The notes under the pieces were generated by a model that saw only the letters and a list, made by a program, of their open reading frames with translations, ran no database searches and was not told the origin of the DNA. From Spirochaetaceae bacterium (GTDB lineage Bacteria; Spirochaetota; Spirochaetia; DSM-27196; SKKC01): a DNA stretch of 28,926 bases. Shown piece by piece: positions 22,448 to 28,926 of the stretch (position 1 is its first letter; every line of letters begins with the position of its first letter). Made by a program: the position numbers and the translations under genes. The DNA is taken from the NCBI GenBank assembly GCA_003554375.1, contig PWGF01000054.1:1-28926 (forward strand). Reading direction: 5' to 3'.

Positions 22448-22475
22448 GGCCGGGGCGAGTCGCGTCGCCCCGGCC
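22448..22475 (-). terminator. GC hairpin between binding-protein and permease genes
   Basis: GGCCGGGGCGA (22448-22458) pairs with TCGCCCCGGCC (22465-22475), a perfect 11-bp stem with a 6-nt loop, 42 nt past the binding-protein stop. No U-run follows. It probably acts as a partial terminator or protects the upstream mRNA, so that binding protein exceeds permease, as in other maltose-type operons. Confidence 0.6.
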
Positions 22476-22516
22476 GGATCGGTCACCTATCGCAACGGAG
22501 CCGACGGTCCCAAGCG

Positions 22517-23806
22517 CTATTGGCCGAGGAGTGCGTCGGCTTCTTCCTGGGCGGACTGGAGTGCCTCATCGACCTCCATCTCACCCAGAAGTGCTCCGTG
22601 AATGTACCGCTGCATGATGCTCGACAGCTCTGAGTAGTCCTCGCCGGCTTCCATGGAGGGGCGGACGTTGCCGAGGTTGAAGTTCTTGAACTGCTGTTCC
22701 GCTATCGGCTTCTCTGCAAGCAGCTCTTCATGGTCCTCCATTCCGACGCGCGGTGGGAGGTTGCCGGTCTCGATTGCCAACCGGACCTGGTTTTCCTCCG
22801 TGGTTAAATAGCGGATAAGCTCAGCGGCTTCGTCCGGATGCTCCGAGTGCGGATTGATGGCGAACATCCAGGCGCCGGTTGCGTGCCGCGGAGTGGTTTC
22901 CGGATCGACGCCGTCGAATACCGGAACGCTGCCCATCTCCACGACATCGGCCACCGGCGAGTCGTCGGCGGTCAGAAGATCCCATACGAACCCCTGGACC
23001 ACAAGGAACGGCGTTCGTCCCTGCCGGAAGACCGTCTGAGCATCGTTGGGATCGTAGGTAAGCAGGCTGTCCGGGGCGGTACCGCGCTCGAGCATGCCGA
23101 CCATTTGCTCGAGTGCTTGTTCTCCTTCCGGGGTGTCAATCACTATGTTGCCGGCGTCATCCACGATCTGACCGCCTGCACCCCACAGGAACTGAAGGTA
23201 GTTCATGAAGAGCCCTTCGATCTCCGCCCACATCGACGAGTAGCCGACCATGTCCGGGTCGTCTTCACCTTCAAGGATGATGTCCGCCTTTTCCTCCAAC
23301 TCGGCCCACGTGGTAGGCACGTCGAGACCGTAGTCATCGAGCAGGTCACGCCGATAGAAGAAGTGGATGGCGTTCTGATAGTAGGGGATGGCGTGTACTT
23401 CTCCGTTCACGGTTGCGGCATCCAGCAGCGCCGGGTTGAAGTCCGCGAGCTCCTCGTCGGTGAAGTAGTCGTTCAACGGGATGGTCCAGTTGTTCGCGAT
23501 AAACTCTCCGGGCCAGATCACGTCGAGAGCCATGATGTCCGGCTCGTCGCTTGCGCCGACGAGGTTCGTGACGTAGAGACTCTTCTGCTCACCCGGAACC
23601 CCGGGTACTTCGAGCCAGTCGACGTTCACCTGAGGATTCTGTTCCTCGAACTCGGCAATCTTCTCGGGGAAGGTGTCCCCCACCTCCCGCGGAGCGATGC
23701 CGATTTGGAGATCCACCTCTTCCACCTCCTGTTCGCCGGCTGCGAACGCGAAGGTGCCGACAAAGACGACCATAAGGCCGACCAAGAATGTGCGCAGTCG
23801 TAGCAT
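22517..23806 (-). CDS. Sugar ABC transporter substrate-binding protein
   Basis: 429 residues, the family 1 extracellular solute-binding type (MalE/UgpB-like). A signal peptide covers about residues 1-22, with a mature start AAGEQEVEEV of the style common in spirochaetes. The DLQIG opening, MALDVIWPGEF, PYYQNAIHFFYRRDLLDDYG, TWAELEEKAD and GAWMFAINP segments are characteristic. No lipobox cysteine is seen. The ATG follows AAGGAGG with 7-nt spacing. It is 33 bp after the ROK regulator gene. The ligand is probably an oligosaccharide or amino sugar. Confidence 0.93.
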   Translation of the reverse strand: MLRLRTFLVGLMVVFVGTFAFAAGEQEVEEVDLQIGIAPREVGDTFPEKIAEFEEQNPQVNVDWLEVPGVPGEQKSLYVTNLVGASDEPDIMALDVIWPGEFIANNWTIPLNDYFTDEELADFNPALLDAATVNGEVHAIPYYQNAIHFFYRRDLLDDYGLDVPTTWAELEEKADIILEGEDDPDMVGYSSMWAEIEGLFMNYLQFLWGAGGQIVDDAGNIVIDTPEGEQALEQMVGMLERGTAPDSLLTYDPNDAQTVFRQGRTPFLVVQGFVWDLLTADDSPVADVVEMGSVPVFDGVDPETTPRHATGAWMFAINPHSEHPDEAAELIRYLTTEENQVRLAIETGNLPPRVGMEDHEELLAEKPIAEQQFKNFNLGNVRPSMEAGEDYSELSSIMQRYIHGALLGEMEVDEALQSAQEEADALLGQ

Positions 23807-23839
23807 GACTACACCTCCTTCAAAGAATGTTGGCAACGC

Positions 23840-24994
23840 CTAGGCGATCTCCGCGCCGCCCAGGAGCCGCCGGAATCCAAACAATCCGGCCCCCACAACT
23901 CCTGCTTCAGGCCGGTACTTTCCGAACTCGAGCTTCGTAGTGTGAACCGCCGGTGCTCCCGCACGTGTGTAGTAGTGGGCACGCAGCCGTTCCTCATAAA
24001 ACGGGTTGAGCCGGTTCAGCCGGCTCACGACGAGAATGGTTCCGGGGTCGAGAAGCGCCGCCAGGTTCCGAATCCCTTTGGCCAGATCCGCGCAAGCCTG
24101 GTCGATAAGCTCACGGGCGAAGAGGTCTTCAACGAGCAGGCGGTCATTGAGAAACGACACCAGATCATCGCCGCGAAGTGCGTACTCTTCTCCGTAGTAC
24201 TGTTGGACCGCCCGGGAGAGTGCGCGAAGCGAGGCGAACGTCTCCACGCAACCCGTGCGGCCGCAGCGGCATACGATGGGGGAGTCCTTGATGTACACAT
24301 GTCCGAGGTCCGATGCATTGCCGTTGACGCCGTGGTAAACCTCACTGTCTATAACGAGCCCGGAACCAATACCAGTTCCCACGTACAGCAGAGAGAACGT
24401 CTTCGGACCTTCGTGCGCCGAAAGATAGTTATGGTACACCGCCATGGAAGCAACGTTATTTAGCCCGACCACCGGGATATCGAGGGAACGGCCAACCCGA
24501 TCGGTCAGGACAGTTTCGCGAATCGGATGGTTGGGCAGCGAGAGCGCAAGCACCGAAGGTTGAAGCCGTCCGTCCCGGCCGATCAGCGCCTGCGCTCGGT
24601 CCACGATGATACGGTCTATCCCCTCTCCATTCACCGGCAAGGAGCCCACGTGGAACTCTTCGACTACGTTCAGTCCAAAATCGACCAGGCCGAACGTAAG
24701 AGCGTCGGTGGTGTAGTGGACGGCGAGAGCCGTTGCCGCGCGCGGATTGCGAGCTACAAGCTCCTCCCTACGACCCGCCGAGAGCTGATTTCGCTTGCCC
24801 ACTCGTTGGATGAACCCGGACTCCATCAGCTCCGAAGTGATGGTGGAGATAGTCGAGTTGGCCAGATGGGTTCTTCGCGCCAGCTCCCGTCGGGAACACG
24901 CGTCGGTGCTGAGAAGGGCGTCGATTACTCGCCTCTTGTTGAGCTCAGAGAGATGAGTGGTCTTGCGAGCTGAAGCCGAAGTATTATTATACAT
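23840..24994 (-). CDS. ROK-family transcriptional regulator
   Basis: 384 residues. The N-terminal winged helix (LNKRRVIDALL, CSRRELARRTHLANSTISTITSELMESGFI) is followed by a ROK sugar-kinase-like domain. GTGIGSG marks the glycine motif, GHVYI and CRCGRTGCVETFAS give the zinc-binding CXCGXXGC signature, and the end has VVGAGLFG. Proteins of this type (NagC, XylR, Mlc) repress sugar genes until they bind their sugar. It is first in the minus-strand operon and divergent from the AGE gene, so both flanks are likely targets. The ATG at 24994 sits inside an inverted repeat and has no strong ribosome site. Confidence 0.9.
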   Translation of the reverse strand: MYNNTSASARKTTHLSELNKRRVIDALLSTDACSRRELARRTHLANSTISTITSELMESGFIQRVGKRNQLSAGRREELVARNPRAATALAVHYTTDALTFGLVDFGLNVVEEFHVGSLPVNGEGIDRIIVDRAQALIGRDGRLQPSVLALSLPNHPIRETVLTDRVGRSLDIPVVGLNNVASMAVYHNYLSAHEGPKTFSLLYVGTGIGSGLVIDSEVYHGVNGNASDLGHVYIKDSPIVCRCGRTGCVETFASLRALSRAVQQYYGEEYALRGDDLVSFLNDRLLVEDLFARELIDQACADLAKGIRNLAALLDPGTILVVSRLNRLNPFYEERLRAHYYTRAGAPAVHTTKLEFGKYRPEAGVVGAGLFGFRRLLGGAEIA

Positions 24995-25003
24995 TATGAA
25001 TAA
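24984..25003. promoter_or_regulatory. Inverted repeat over the ROK start codon
   Basis: TTATT (24984-24988) and AATAA (24999-25003) flank a 10-bp centre that contains the ATG (minus strand 24994-24992). ROK operators are typically A/T-armed palindromes of about 20 bp, so this is a candidate self-operator. Confidence 0.4.
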
Positions 25004-25042
25004 ACTATCCCCTTGTAATACCGGCCGTTAGCGACGCCAGGG

Positions 25043-25084
25043 TTGACATTCGCGCAGAATTAATTCACGATATGAAATATATTC
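25043..25084 (+). promoter_or_regulatory. Promoter of the AGE gene with palindromic operator
   Basis: A perfect -35 TTGACA lies at 25043-25048. With 17-bp spacing the -10 would be CACGAT (25066-25071), a weak match. The spacer holds the perfect palindrome GAATTAATTC (25057-25066), and GAAATATATTC (25074-25084) follows. A repressor bound in the spacer would block this promoter. The expected transcript has a leader of about 110 nt. Confidence 0.5.
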
Positions 25085-25187
25085 TAAACCCGGTTGGTAG
25101 GTGCGTCAAGGCGGGATTTCAGAATTTCCGGAGGATGAGTACGATCGACGCAGCGTACAAGCCGGTGAGCAACGGAGGAGCCGGCGC

Positions 25188-26576
25188 ATGTATTCTATTG
25201 CGGACGTACCGTGGATTAAGCGGGAGTATCGTTGCCTGGCGGATCATCTTGACCGCGTGGTATTGCCATTCTGGTTAGAGCGGGGGCCCGATCGCGAGTT
25301 CGGCGGGTTCTACACCTGCTTCGACGGCATCACTCACCAACTTGTTGCTCGCCACAAGTTCTTGTGGGCGCAGGGCCGGGTTCTGTGGCTCCTGAGTGAG
25401 CTGTATCGTGATGCGACTCTGCGGCCGGTGGACGCTGCGGCTCACCCGCTTCAGGCGCCTGAGGGTCTAATGGCCCTCGCCGAGGAAGTCGCACGGTTCG
25501 TTTGCCGGTACGGCATCGCGGACGATGCGCGGACTCGGTTTGTAGTCACCCGTGAGGGCAGACCCGCAACGCTCTCGTCGCTTGATCTCGGTGCCAACGA
25601 CGACCCGTTTGCAAGCACCTATGCCGACTGTTTTGTGGCCATGGGCCTCTCGGCCTTTGCGCGGGTGTCCGGCAGGCAGGAGGAGTTGCGAACGGCGGCG
25701 ACGGTGCTGGCCTCCGCGATCGCTCGATTCGAGTCGGGCGATTTCCGCGGATATCCGTACCCGCAGCCTTTGGGACTGACGGCGCATGGGGTGAGGATGA
25801 TCCCTTCGATGGCCGCGGGGGAGGTGGTTGATGCGTGTGCGGTGCTTGGCGTTGGCTCGGAATCGGTGATGCCGGAGAGGCCGCCGGGCGGTCTTCCAGC
25901 CTGCAACCTGAGCCCCGAACGCTTCATACGCCGGAGCTTGGCGGAGCTTCGCGCCCGTTTCTGGGATGATTCCCTTCTGTTCAGAGAGCTCGTACGGATC
26001 GAAGAGGGTTCGACCCTGACTTCGCTCCTCCTGCGGTATGCGAATCCGGGGCATACGCTGGAGAGCTGCTCTCTGCTGTGGGAGCGGAGGGGCATCGCGT
26101 ATGCGGCCGGGTGGACGGAAGGTGATATTGCGCGGAGCTCGATTCGTGCTTGTACCCTTGGGTGGGATTCGGTCCATCGAGGGCTCCTCGCGTTCATTCT
26201 CCCGGGGGAGGCGCCGGAAGCGTTGGGAGAGTACGATCATGAGCATGATCCGTACCGGGAAGAGTCGCTCCTTCATACCGTGCTTCGGGACTGGCCGAAC
26301 AAGCTTTGGTGGCCGCATAGCGAAGGCATGTATACAGCGCTGGCCGTCGGCCTGGGAACGCGCTCGACGGAGCTCCTGGAACAGTACGAAACCCTCCGGG
26401 ATTACACGTTCGGCACCTTTCCCAGAGAGGACGCACAGGAGTGGATCCATATCCGCGATCGAGTCGGGCATCCGAAACAGGCTGTGGTGGCCCTTCCACT
26501 CAAAGACCCGTACCACATCCCGCGCTGTTTCTTGAAGATGCTTCGTACGCTCGAGCGCTTCGGGGCGGGAAGCTGA
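25188..26576 (+). CDS. AGE-family sugar 2-epimerase or aldose-ketose isomerase
   Basis: A 462-residue alpha/alpha-barrel enzyme of the N-acylglucosamine 2-epimerase family. The conserved H289 in NPGHTLE, KLWWPHSEG (372-380), the EW before a G-P pair and H443 in KDPYHIPR match the active-site regions of AGE/YihS-type enzymes. Family reactions include GlcNAc to ManNAc, and mannose-fructose or sulfoquinovose isomerisation, so the exact sugar is open. It is longer than the usual about 400 residues, with extra sequence near 78-95 and 222-246. The ATG at 25188 follows GGAGGAG with 7-nt spacing. It is divergent from the ROK-ABC operon. Confidence 0.8.
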   Translation: MYSIADVPWIKREYRCLADHLDRVVLPFWLERGPDREFGGFYTCFDGITHQLVARHKFLWAQGRVLWLLSELYRDATLRPVDAAAHPLQAPEGLMALAEEVARFVCRYGIADDARTRFVVTREGRPATLSSLDLGANDDPFASTYADCFVAMGLSAFARVSGRQEELRTAATVLASAIARFESGDFRGYPYPQPLGLTAHGVRMIPSMAAGEVVDACAVLGVGSESVMPERPPGGLPACNLSPERFIRRSLAELRARFWDDSLLFRELVRIEEGSTLTSLLLRYANPGHTLESCSLLWERRGIAYAAGWTEGDIARSSIRACTLGWDSVHRGLLAFILPGEAPEALGEYDHEHDPYREESLLHTVLRDWPNKLWWPHSEGMYTALAVGLGTRSTELLEQYETLRDYTFGTFPREDAQEWIHIRDRVGHPKQAVVALPLKDPYHIPRCFLKMLRTLERFGAGS

Positions 26577-26903
26577 CACCGGAACCCGCACCGGTCAATT
26601 GGTCGGCAATTGCCCCCGCTCGCCGGCGGACCTGCAGGATCCGTCCATAAACCGACGCCAAAGACCCGAAACCTCGGACACCTCGCCAACAATCCTCACC
26701 TCACGCTCATCGGCTCTTAACGGCCGCCAACGGGCGGTATTATATTAGAGCGTGTTCACGATTCCTTCCCGATCGAGTTGGCATTACCGGCGACGGCGCC
26801 TGCGAAGCCGGGCGCTCGCGCGCCGGTTATCTTCCCGTACACACAGCGGCTTCGCAACACACAGCTCGCCCTGCGACGACGGGGACGAGTTGGAGGGGGC
26901 GAA
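26577..26903 (+). other. Intergenic region with probable prkA promoter
   Basis: No gene seen in 327 bp. CAATTG copies at 26596-26601 and 26607-26612 form a small hairpin 20 nt past the AGE stop. The only AT-rich site is TATTATATTA at 26738-26747, a likely -10 (TATTAT or TATATT). The region at -35 reads TCTTAA or TAACGG, a poor match, so an activator or alternative sigma factor is possible. CCGCC and GGCGG flank AACG just before it. The leader would be about 155 nt. Confidence 0.4.
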
Positions 26904-28898
26904 ATGGTGAACGAGAACGGCAACCACGTGGATTCAGGTCAGGGCAAGCAGGGCGCGGGCAAGCAGGGCGCGGGCAAGGAGGATCAGTTCCTCGAGTCGC
27001 TCGTCAGCTACAGCAAGGCCCAGAAGGCCAAGCAATGGGAGGGCACCTTTGGCGAGTTTCTCCAGGAAATCCTACCGAAGGCGCCGCAGCAGATAGCTCG
27101 GACGAGTCACCAGTACGTCTGGGACATGATGAAGTGGTGCGGCACTACCACTTCCGACGAAGGGGAACGGGTCACCCGCTACAACCTCTTCAGCAAGGAG
27201 CTGTTTGGCGTCGACGAGGCGATCGAGCGCGTGGCCAACTACTTCAAGGCCGCGAGCGAAGGCTCGGAGGTGGGCCGCAGGCTGCTCCTCCTGTTGGGGC
27301 CACCATCGGGGGGGAAATCCAGTCTGGTCACGCTCATCAAGCGCGGGCTCGAAGAGTACAGCCGAACCGACGAAGGGGCGATCTACGCGATCAAAGGCAG
27401 CCCCATCCATGAGTCTCCGCTGAACCTTGTCCCGTACAGCAAGCGTGCGGAGTTCGAGGAGACCTACGGTGTCCGGATCGAGGGCGAGCTCTCGCCGTAT
27501 ACGCGGACGATCCTGGAGCAGGAGTACGAGGGCGACTTCACGAGGGTGCCGGTGGAGCGGGTCTTCCTGAACGAAGCGGCTCGTGTGGGAATCGGCACGT
27601 ACGCTCCGCACGATCCTACCACCGCCGATATCGCCGATCTTGTCGGATCGGTGGACCTGTCGAAAGTCGCGCACTACGGGGACGAAGGCGACCCGCGCGC
27701 CTGGTCGTGGTCCGGGGCGGTCTACGCGGCAAGCCGCGGGCTGCTGGAGATGATCGAGATCCTCAAGGTCAAGCGGGAGTTTCTGTACCTGCTTCTGACG
27801 CTGACGCAGGAGAAGAACGTAAAGGTCTCGCGTTTCCCGCTCATCCATGTGGACGAGTCGATCGTGGCGCACACGAACATGGCGGAGTTCAACAAGTTCC
27901 TCCAGGAGAAGGAGAACGAGGCGCTGCTCGATCGAATGGTGATCGTTCAGGTGCCGTACACGCTCCGCTACCAGGATGAGGCGCGGATCTACCGGAAGCT
28001 AACCTCGGCGACGCCGACCTTCCGCCAGGTCCACTTGGATCCTCACGCGCTGCGCGTGGCTGCGGTGTTCGCCGTGCTCACGCGGCTTCAGCCGTCGGAG
28101 CGGGATGACCTGGACCTTGCCAAGAAGGCTCGACTCTACGCGGGAGAGGATGTCGAGGGTATCCCGCAGTCCGAGGTGGACCGGATCCGGGGCGAGCACG
28201 CGGACGAAGGAATGGAGGGGGTGAGCCCCCGGTTCGTGGTGAATGCGCTTGCCGGCGCCATAAGCCGGAGCGAGCGCTCGAGCCTGACGTCGATGGATGT
28301 TCTTCTGGCCCTGAAGGACACGATCGAGTCGGATGCTCGCATGGACAGCAAGCAGAAGAAGCACTGGGTGGACCTTCTGGTGACCACGCGGAAGGACTTC
28401 TACAACCGGTGGGTTAAGGAGGACGTCCACAAGGCGCTCTTTGTCTCCTTCGAGGACGAGGCGCAGGAGCTGTTGGATAAGTACCTGGACGAGGTGGAGG
28501 CGGTGCTCGACAACCGCAAGATCACCGATCCGATTACCGGCGAAGAGCGCGACGCGGACGAACGGTTCCTGCGCTCGGTGGAGGAGAAGATCAGCGTCTC
28601 GGATTCGGGCAAGCAGTCGTTCCGGCAGGAGGTCGTGCGCAAGGCGATGGGCGCCTACAAGCGGGGCGAGAAGTTCTCGCTCTGGAGTCACTCGCGGCTG
28701 CGCGAGGCGATCGAGCAGTACCTCTTTGAGGAGCGGCGTGACGTGCTGCGGCTTGTGACGTCGAGCGCCCGGCCGGATGCGGAGACGCAGGAGAAGATCT
28801 CGGCGGTGGAGAAGCGGCTCGTCGAAGACTATGGCTACGACGAGCACAGCGCCCACGAGGCGCTCAACTACGTCACCACGCTCCTGTCGCAGGAGTAG
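26904..28898 (+). CDS. prkA: PrkA-type serine protein kinase / AAA+ protein
   Basis: 664 residues, close to E. coli YeaG (about 640). The N-terminal AAA-PrkA domain has Walker A GPPSGGKSS at 132-140 (K138). The C-terminal PrkA domain includes NRKITDPITGEERDADERFLRSVEEKI and FSLWSHSRLREAIEQYLF. Members act in general stress, starvation or sporulation, and were described as serine kinases, more recently as AAA+ proteases in some species. The ATG at 26904 follows GGAGGGGG; the frame is open from 26778 but that part lacks a ribosome site. Residues about 14-25 are a GKQGA repeat. In many bacteria the next gene is a YeaH/DUF444 partner; the window stops 28 bp after the stop codon. Confidence 0.9.
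   Translation: MVNENGNHVDSGQGKQGAGKQGAGKEDQFLESLVSYSKAQKAKQWEGTFGEFLQEILPKAPQQIARTSHQYVWDMMKWCGTTTSDEGERVTRYNLFSKELFGVDEAIERVANYFKAASEGSEVGRRLLLLLGPPSGGKSSLVTLIKRGLEEYSRTDEGAIYAIKGSPIHESPLNLVPYSKRAEFEETYGVRIEGELSPYTRTILEQEYEGDFTRVPVERVFLNEAARVGIGTYAPHDPTTADIADLVGSVDLSKVAHYGDEGDPRAWSWSGAVYAASRGLLEMIEILKVKREFLYLLLTLTQEKNVKVSRFPLIHVDESIVAHTNMAEFNKFLQEKENEALLDRMVIVQVPYTLRYQDEARIYRKLTSATPTFRQVHLDPHALRVAAVFAVLTRLQPSERDDLDLAKKARLYAGEDVEGIPQSEVDRIRGEHADEGMEGVSPRFVVNALAGAISRSERSSLTSMDVLLALKDTIESDARMDSKQKKHWVDLLVTTRKDFYNRWVKEDVHKALFVSFEDEAQELLDKYLDEVEAVLDNRKITDPITGEERDADERFLRSVEEKISVSDSGKQSFRQEVVRKAMGAYKRGEKFSLWSHSRLREAIEQYLFEERRDVLRLVTSSARPDAETQEKISAVEKRLVEDYGYDEHSAHEALNYVTTLLSQE
26942..26978 (+). repeat. 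15-bp tandem repeat in the 5' end of prkA
   Basis: GGGCAAGCAGGGCGC occurs at 26942-26956 and again exactly at 26957-26971, with a partial third copy to 26978. In frame it encodes GKQGA twice plus GK. A multiple of three keeps the frame, so copy number could vary without harm. Confidence 0.7.
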
Positions 28899-28926
28899 GC
28901 GGGGCCGGCACGGCGGGGCCGTCACC

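Noticed and set aside
22838..23803. 321-codon plus-strand open frame opposite the binding-protein gene
   Set aside because: Antisense to a well-supported solute-binding protein.
25467..26591. 374-codon minus-strand open frame opposite the AGE gene
   Set aside because: The translation is R and P rich and the plus strand carries the AGE signatures.
26778..26903. N-terminal extension of prkA
   Set aside because: No ribosome site upstream of 26778, the sequence overlaps the promoter leader, and GGAGGGGG before 26904 fixes the start.

Overview
The window is a dense, high-GC bacterial chromosome segment with about 20 protein genes on both strands. No tRNA, rRNA, insertion sequence or CRISPR array was recognised. 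The mature N-termini of the two ABC solute-binding proteins (AGE and E-rich just after the signal peptide), a spirochaete-style lipoprotein signal, and the mix of BMP-type nucleoside transport, ROK-controlled sugar transport and a PrkA kinase suggest a free-living member of the Spirochaetota. That assignment is inference from protein style, not from a marker gene.

Layout. 1-93: last 30 codons of an unidentified gene. 94-378: degenerate GC-rich repeats. 379-1767 (+): LysA-like PLP decarboxylase. 1793-2947 (-): membrane-anchored AraC-type regulator, divergent from a lipoprotein with two PPC-like domains (3187-4059 +) across a palindrome-rich gap. 4198-5243 (-): NapH/CcoG-like membrane ferredoxin overlapping a MarR regulator by ATGA. 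5492-6079 (-): XRE-cupin regulator. 6308-7342 (-): VAT-1/quinone-oxidoreductase-like enzyme, divergent from a nitrilase-superfamily amidohydrolase (7681-8463 +). 8571-9812 (-): YcaQ/AlkX-type winged-helix DNA glycosylase. 10083-11867 (-): exported 594-residue protein made of two copies of a beta-domain plus coiled coil, then a lectin-like C-terminal domain.

12077-16916 (-) is a complete BMP-family nucleoside ABC importer (binding protein, double ATPase, two permeases). It is divergent from deoD purine nucleoside phosphorylase (17183-17884 +), so uptake and phosphorolysis of purine nucleosides are encoded back to back. A sulfatase without signal peptide follows deoD (17930-19384 +).

19456-26576 is a carbohydrate locus. 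A minus-strand set encodes a ROK regulator, a sugar-binding protein, two MalF/MalG-type permeases and an Asp-box beta-propeller protein. A divergent AGE-family epimerase/isomerase lies on the plus strand. With the convergent sulfatase, the likely picture is import of a small, perhaps sulfated amino-sugar glycan followed by processing inside the cell. The transporter ATPase is not in the window. The window ends with prkA (26904-28898 +).

Recurrent oddities: several conserved enzymes carry low-complexity inserts made of short DNA repeats (lysA, sulfatase, the glycosylase, the prkA N-terminus). Both ABC operons have a strong GC-rich hairpin 34-42 nt after the binding-protein stop codon. A compact three-way-junction-like inverted repeat lies at 6195-6250.
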